The translations under genes and the position numbers were made by a program. Under the pieces are notes generated by a model. That model was not told the origin of the DNA, made no database searches, and was given only the letters and a program-made list of their open reading frames with translations. A stretch of DNA of 7,196 nucleotides from Oscillospiraceae bacterium (lineage in GTDB: Bacteria; Bacillota; Clostridia; Oscillospirales; Ruminococcaceae), in contig JAFPXW010000336.1 in assembly GCA_017394565.1 (NCBI GenBank), forward strand, positions 1-7,196. The letters are read 5' to 3'. This document shows, in pieces, positions 4,994-7,196 of the stretch. Numbering within the stretch: position 1 is the stretch's first letter; every line of letters begins with the position of its first letter.

Positions 4994-7195
4994 TTAATTC
5001 GGAAACTGCTTGCGGTACTGCAAAGCCGTCATGCCATTCTTTTCCTTGAACTGCCGCATGAAGTGGTTCTCATTATTGTAACCGCAGCGCTCTGCGATCT
5101 CCTGCACCCGCAGATCCGTGTGCGTGAGAAGCTGCATCGCGCGGTTCATCCGCGATGTGATGAGATCGTCCTTGATGCCCGTTGCAAATAATTCCTTGTA
5201 GAGCCGCTGCAGATGCGTTTTGCTGATGCCAAGCCCCCGCGAAATGGCAGTGATGCTCCATTCGCGTTCCGGATGCGCCATAATGTCACGGCGCAGCTTA
5301 TAGATCTGCTCCCGGTACGCGGCGCCGCGGCTGATCTCCAGTTCGCACTTCTGGAGAAAATCCGCATACAGGGCTTCCACGGCGTGCTCCAGCTCCGACG
5401 GCTTCTTGCCAGGGATGGGGGTGAGCTGCGTGATGAGTTCCGGCAGCGCAGATGCTCCGATCCCGCCGGACAACTCCTCGTGCAGCCGTTCCGGAAAATG
5501 TTCTGCATCTGCCGTTTCTGGCAGCACGGCCGCAAAGACCTTTTTGCCGAGTCTTGCACACAGGGGCAGATCTGCGCGTTTTAGCGCATTGCCAAGCAGC
5601 ACCGCCATGTCATAAGCCTCCGGCGATGTGCGTTCCATCCACGAGATCCAGAACAGGGAATAGGCGGTTTCTGCCTTGCGCAGACGGTGCAGCGTATCCG
5701 GGAGCTGTTCGAGGAAACCGTGCTTGTTGAAAAGTTCCGTGATGGCGTCCCGTGTGGAAAGCGACTCCATCTGCTCGTGCAGATACTGGATATAGAGGCG
5801 TTTCTGCAAGCTGTACAGCCCATTGGAAACGGCATCCGTCCAGCTGACGAAGTAATCATCCAGCTCAATACCGTCCGGTGCATCAAAGGCCAGCGCACAG
5901 TAACCGAGGATCTGCCCTTTGCAGTGCAGGGAGGTCAGGACAAGCAATTCCGGCTCATGTGCTTCCTGCAAAGACGGCAGGATTGCCTCGGTGCGGAAGG
6001 CTTTTGGCGTCATTTCCGATGCATCCTGCCGCTTGGAAAGTGCCAGCTGCATCGTGTCCGAAAACCCCTGCTGCCGGAAGCTGTACGGATTCTCAAAATC
6101 CGGGCACCAGTCGCTGCAAAGCGCAATATCCATCCGGTTCCATCCGCGCAGCAGATAAGCATTCTCGTCGATGATCCCGGTTAAATGCTCCAGCGCTTCC
6201 GCATCCGCCATCCGGCTGATGAAATCCGCCGACAAAAAACTGCGCTTTTCAAAGCCGCGGAACAATTGCTTGGCGACCTGCTGCTGCAAGCCCTGTAACA
6301 GCCCGATCTGCTGCCCGACCTTGTCATAACCGCAGCCGCAGCTGGTGCCGTAGCGAATGGTCTGTCGGCTGCCGAGTGGCTGCGCCTGCTGGCCGGTCAT
6401 CATTTCATAAAGCCGGCAGACAGCCGCTTCACCAAGCTGTTTTTCGCGTCCGCAGACAGTCGTTGTGATGGGATCGTGCATCGCGGAGTACCACATCCCG
6501 TCGTAGCCCGTGACCTTGACCTGCTGCGGAACCGCAATGCCGCCGCGCCGCAGAGTATCGCCGAAGTAGATCGCCATCGAATCACTCAGCGCGACCACGC
6601 CATCGGGACATTCGTACTTTCCGCCGAGGATATCCCGCGCCAGTTGTTCCGGGATATCGCGCCAGTAATTTCCGAAATGGATGGCATCCTCACCGATGGG
6701 AAGCCCCGCATCGTGCATCGCATCCGTAAAACCCCGCAGGCGTTCCATCGAGGGCGCATGATCCTTGAATCCGGCGATGCACCAGAGCTTCCGGCATCCG
6801 TGATCCTCGATGAGATGCTTTGTCATCGCATAGGCCCCATCATGCTGTTCTGCGATCAGGCACGCCTGTCCCTCGGCTTCAAAATCCAGTGTCAGGACGG
6901 GCGTTACGGTCTGCGCGAACAGTGCATAGATTTTCTGCCGCAGTTGATCGTCATGGAACCGGTTTGCTGCAAACAGGATCCCGTCCAGCCGATGCCGGCA
7001 CACAAGCGCGTAGATATTCTCGAAGCCCTCTGTGTAGTAATCACGCCGGCTGTCCGGCATGGGATTGAGGACACCGGCATAAATGATGACATCCATCCCA
7101 AGTGCTGCCGCCTGATCGTAAATGCCCTGTACGAGTTCATAATCCAGAGGATCCGCAATTTCAGGGATCACAAGCCCGATCCTTCTCAGATTGTT
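4994..7195 (-). CDS. LacI-type sensor / degenerate GGDEF / AraC-HTH transcriptional regulator, 5'-truncated by window edge
   Basis: The frame is open to the right edge. The GTG at 7171 is probably internal, because the eight codons before it read NNLRRIGL and continue into VIPEI, a typical beginning of a LacI-type sugar-binding domain. Counting from that GTG: residues 1-280 are a periplasmic-binding-protein-like sensor (RLRGFTDAMHDAGLPI at 145, ALSDSMAIYFGD at 194, GIAVPQQVKVTGYDGM at 211, ending SCGCG at 277). Residues 285-465 are a helical then possibly GAF-like region. Residues 470-610 resemble a GGDEF domain (STRDAITELFNKHGFL at 472), but the signature is replaced by RLGKKVFAAVLP at 540, so cyclase activity is not expected. 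Residues 620-725 are a two-HTH AraC domain (ITAISRGLGISKTHLQRLYK at 640; VQEIAERCGYNNENHF at 689). It has no signal peptide in view and is probably cytoplasmic. It converges on the GH26 gene and likely responds to a sugar; its targets are unknown. Its stop codon is the TTA direct repeat at the edge of the foldback element. Confidence 0.92.
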   Translation of the reverse strand, partial: NNLRRIGLVIPEIADPLDYELVQGIYDQAAALGMDVIIYAGVLNPMPDSRRDYYTEGFENIYALVCRHRLDGILFAANRFHDDQLRQKIYALFAQTVTPVLTLDFEAEGQACLIAEQHDGAYAMTKHLIEDHGCRKLWCIAGFKDHAPSMERLRGFTDAMHDAGLPIGEDAIHFGNYWRDIPEQLARDILGGKYECPDGVVALSDSMAIYFGDTLRRGGIAVPQQVKVTGYDGMWYSAMHDPITTTVCGREKQLGEAAVCRLYEMMTGQQAQPLGSRQTIRYGTSCGCGYDKVGQQIGLLQGLQQQVAKQLFRGFEKRSFLSADFISRMADAEALEHLTGIIDENAYLLRGWNRMDIALCSDWCPDFENPYSFRQQGFSDTMQLALSKRQDASEMTPKAFRTEAILPSLQEAHEPELLVLTSLHCKGQILGYCALAFDAPDGIELDDYFVSWTDAVSNGLYSLQKRLYIQYLHEQMESLSTRDAITELFNKHGFLEQLPDTLHRLRKAETAYSLFWISWMERTSPEAYDMAVLLGNALKRADLPLCARLGKKVFAAVLPETADAEHFPERLHEELSGGIGASALPELITQLTPIPGKKPSELEHAVEALYADFLQKCELEISRGAAYREQIYKLRRDIMAHPEREWSITAISRGLGISKTHLQRLYKELFATGIKDDLITSRMNRAMQLLTHTDLRVQEIAERCGYNNENHFMRQFKEKNGMTALQYRKQFPN

Positions 7196-7196
7196 C

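Noticed and set aside
5687..6184. Plus-strand open frame of 165 codons within the regulator region
   Set aside because: It is antisense to the regulator, whose domain motifs run through the same interval, and it has no convincing start signal.
7169..7171. GTG as the true start of the regulator
   Set aside because: It encodes the Val inside IGLVIPEI, a continuous LacI-type strand motif, and the frame remains open to the window edge.

Overview
The window looks like part of a chromosome from a cellulosome-producing, fibre-degrading gut Firmicute of the Ruminococcus type. This is inferred from three secreted proteins with dockerin modules, a mannanase with two GH26 domains and a CBM35, Gram-positive Shine-Dalgarno sites, and moderate G+C (judged by eye at a little over 50%). 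The species cannot be fixed without a database search.

Layout. (1) Positions 2-1791, + strand: two tandem paralogous genes 35 bp apart. Each encodes an unrecognised extracellular region carrying an FYGWG motif and ends in a C-terminal dockerin. The first is cut by the left edge of the window. The dockerin-coding DNA of the two genes is almost identical over 152 bp, while the flanking coding sequence is clearly diverged. (2) Positions 1792-2105: an intergenic region with two consecutive perfect hairpins, a 13-bp operator-like palindrome and a probable extended -10 promoter. (3) Positions 2106-4760, + strand: a large secreted enzyme, signal peptide - GH26 - dockerin - CBM35 - GH26, with acid/base and nucleophile glutamates visible in both catalytic domains. 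It is followed by a strong intrinsic terminator. (4) Positions 4833-4993: a 161-bp non-coding foldback element with perfect 18-bp terminal inverted repeats and a TTA direct repeat on each side. It has the structure of a MITE, and its right-hand TTA is the stop codon of the next gene. (5) Positions 4994 to the right edge, - strand: a large one-component regulator, LacI-type sugar-binding sensor - middle region - degenerate GGDEF - AraC-type helix-turn-helix. Its N-terminus lies outside the window.

How the parts may work together (inference). The dockerin proteins would be secreted and docked through cohesins onto a cellulosomal scaffoldin. The GH26 enzyme would hydrolyse beta-mannan there, with the CBM35 helping to target the substrate. 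The convergent regulator has a sugar-binding type sensor and could control this or a nearby glycan-utilisation locus, but nothing in the window proves its target. No rRNA, tRNA, CRISPR array or transposase gene was seen. I do not see a clear new defence or mobile system. The least ordinary items are the element seated in a stop codon, the sensor/degenerate-GGDEF/AraC fusion, and the paralogous dockerin proteins of unknown function.
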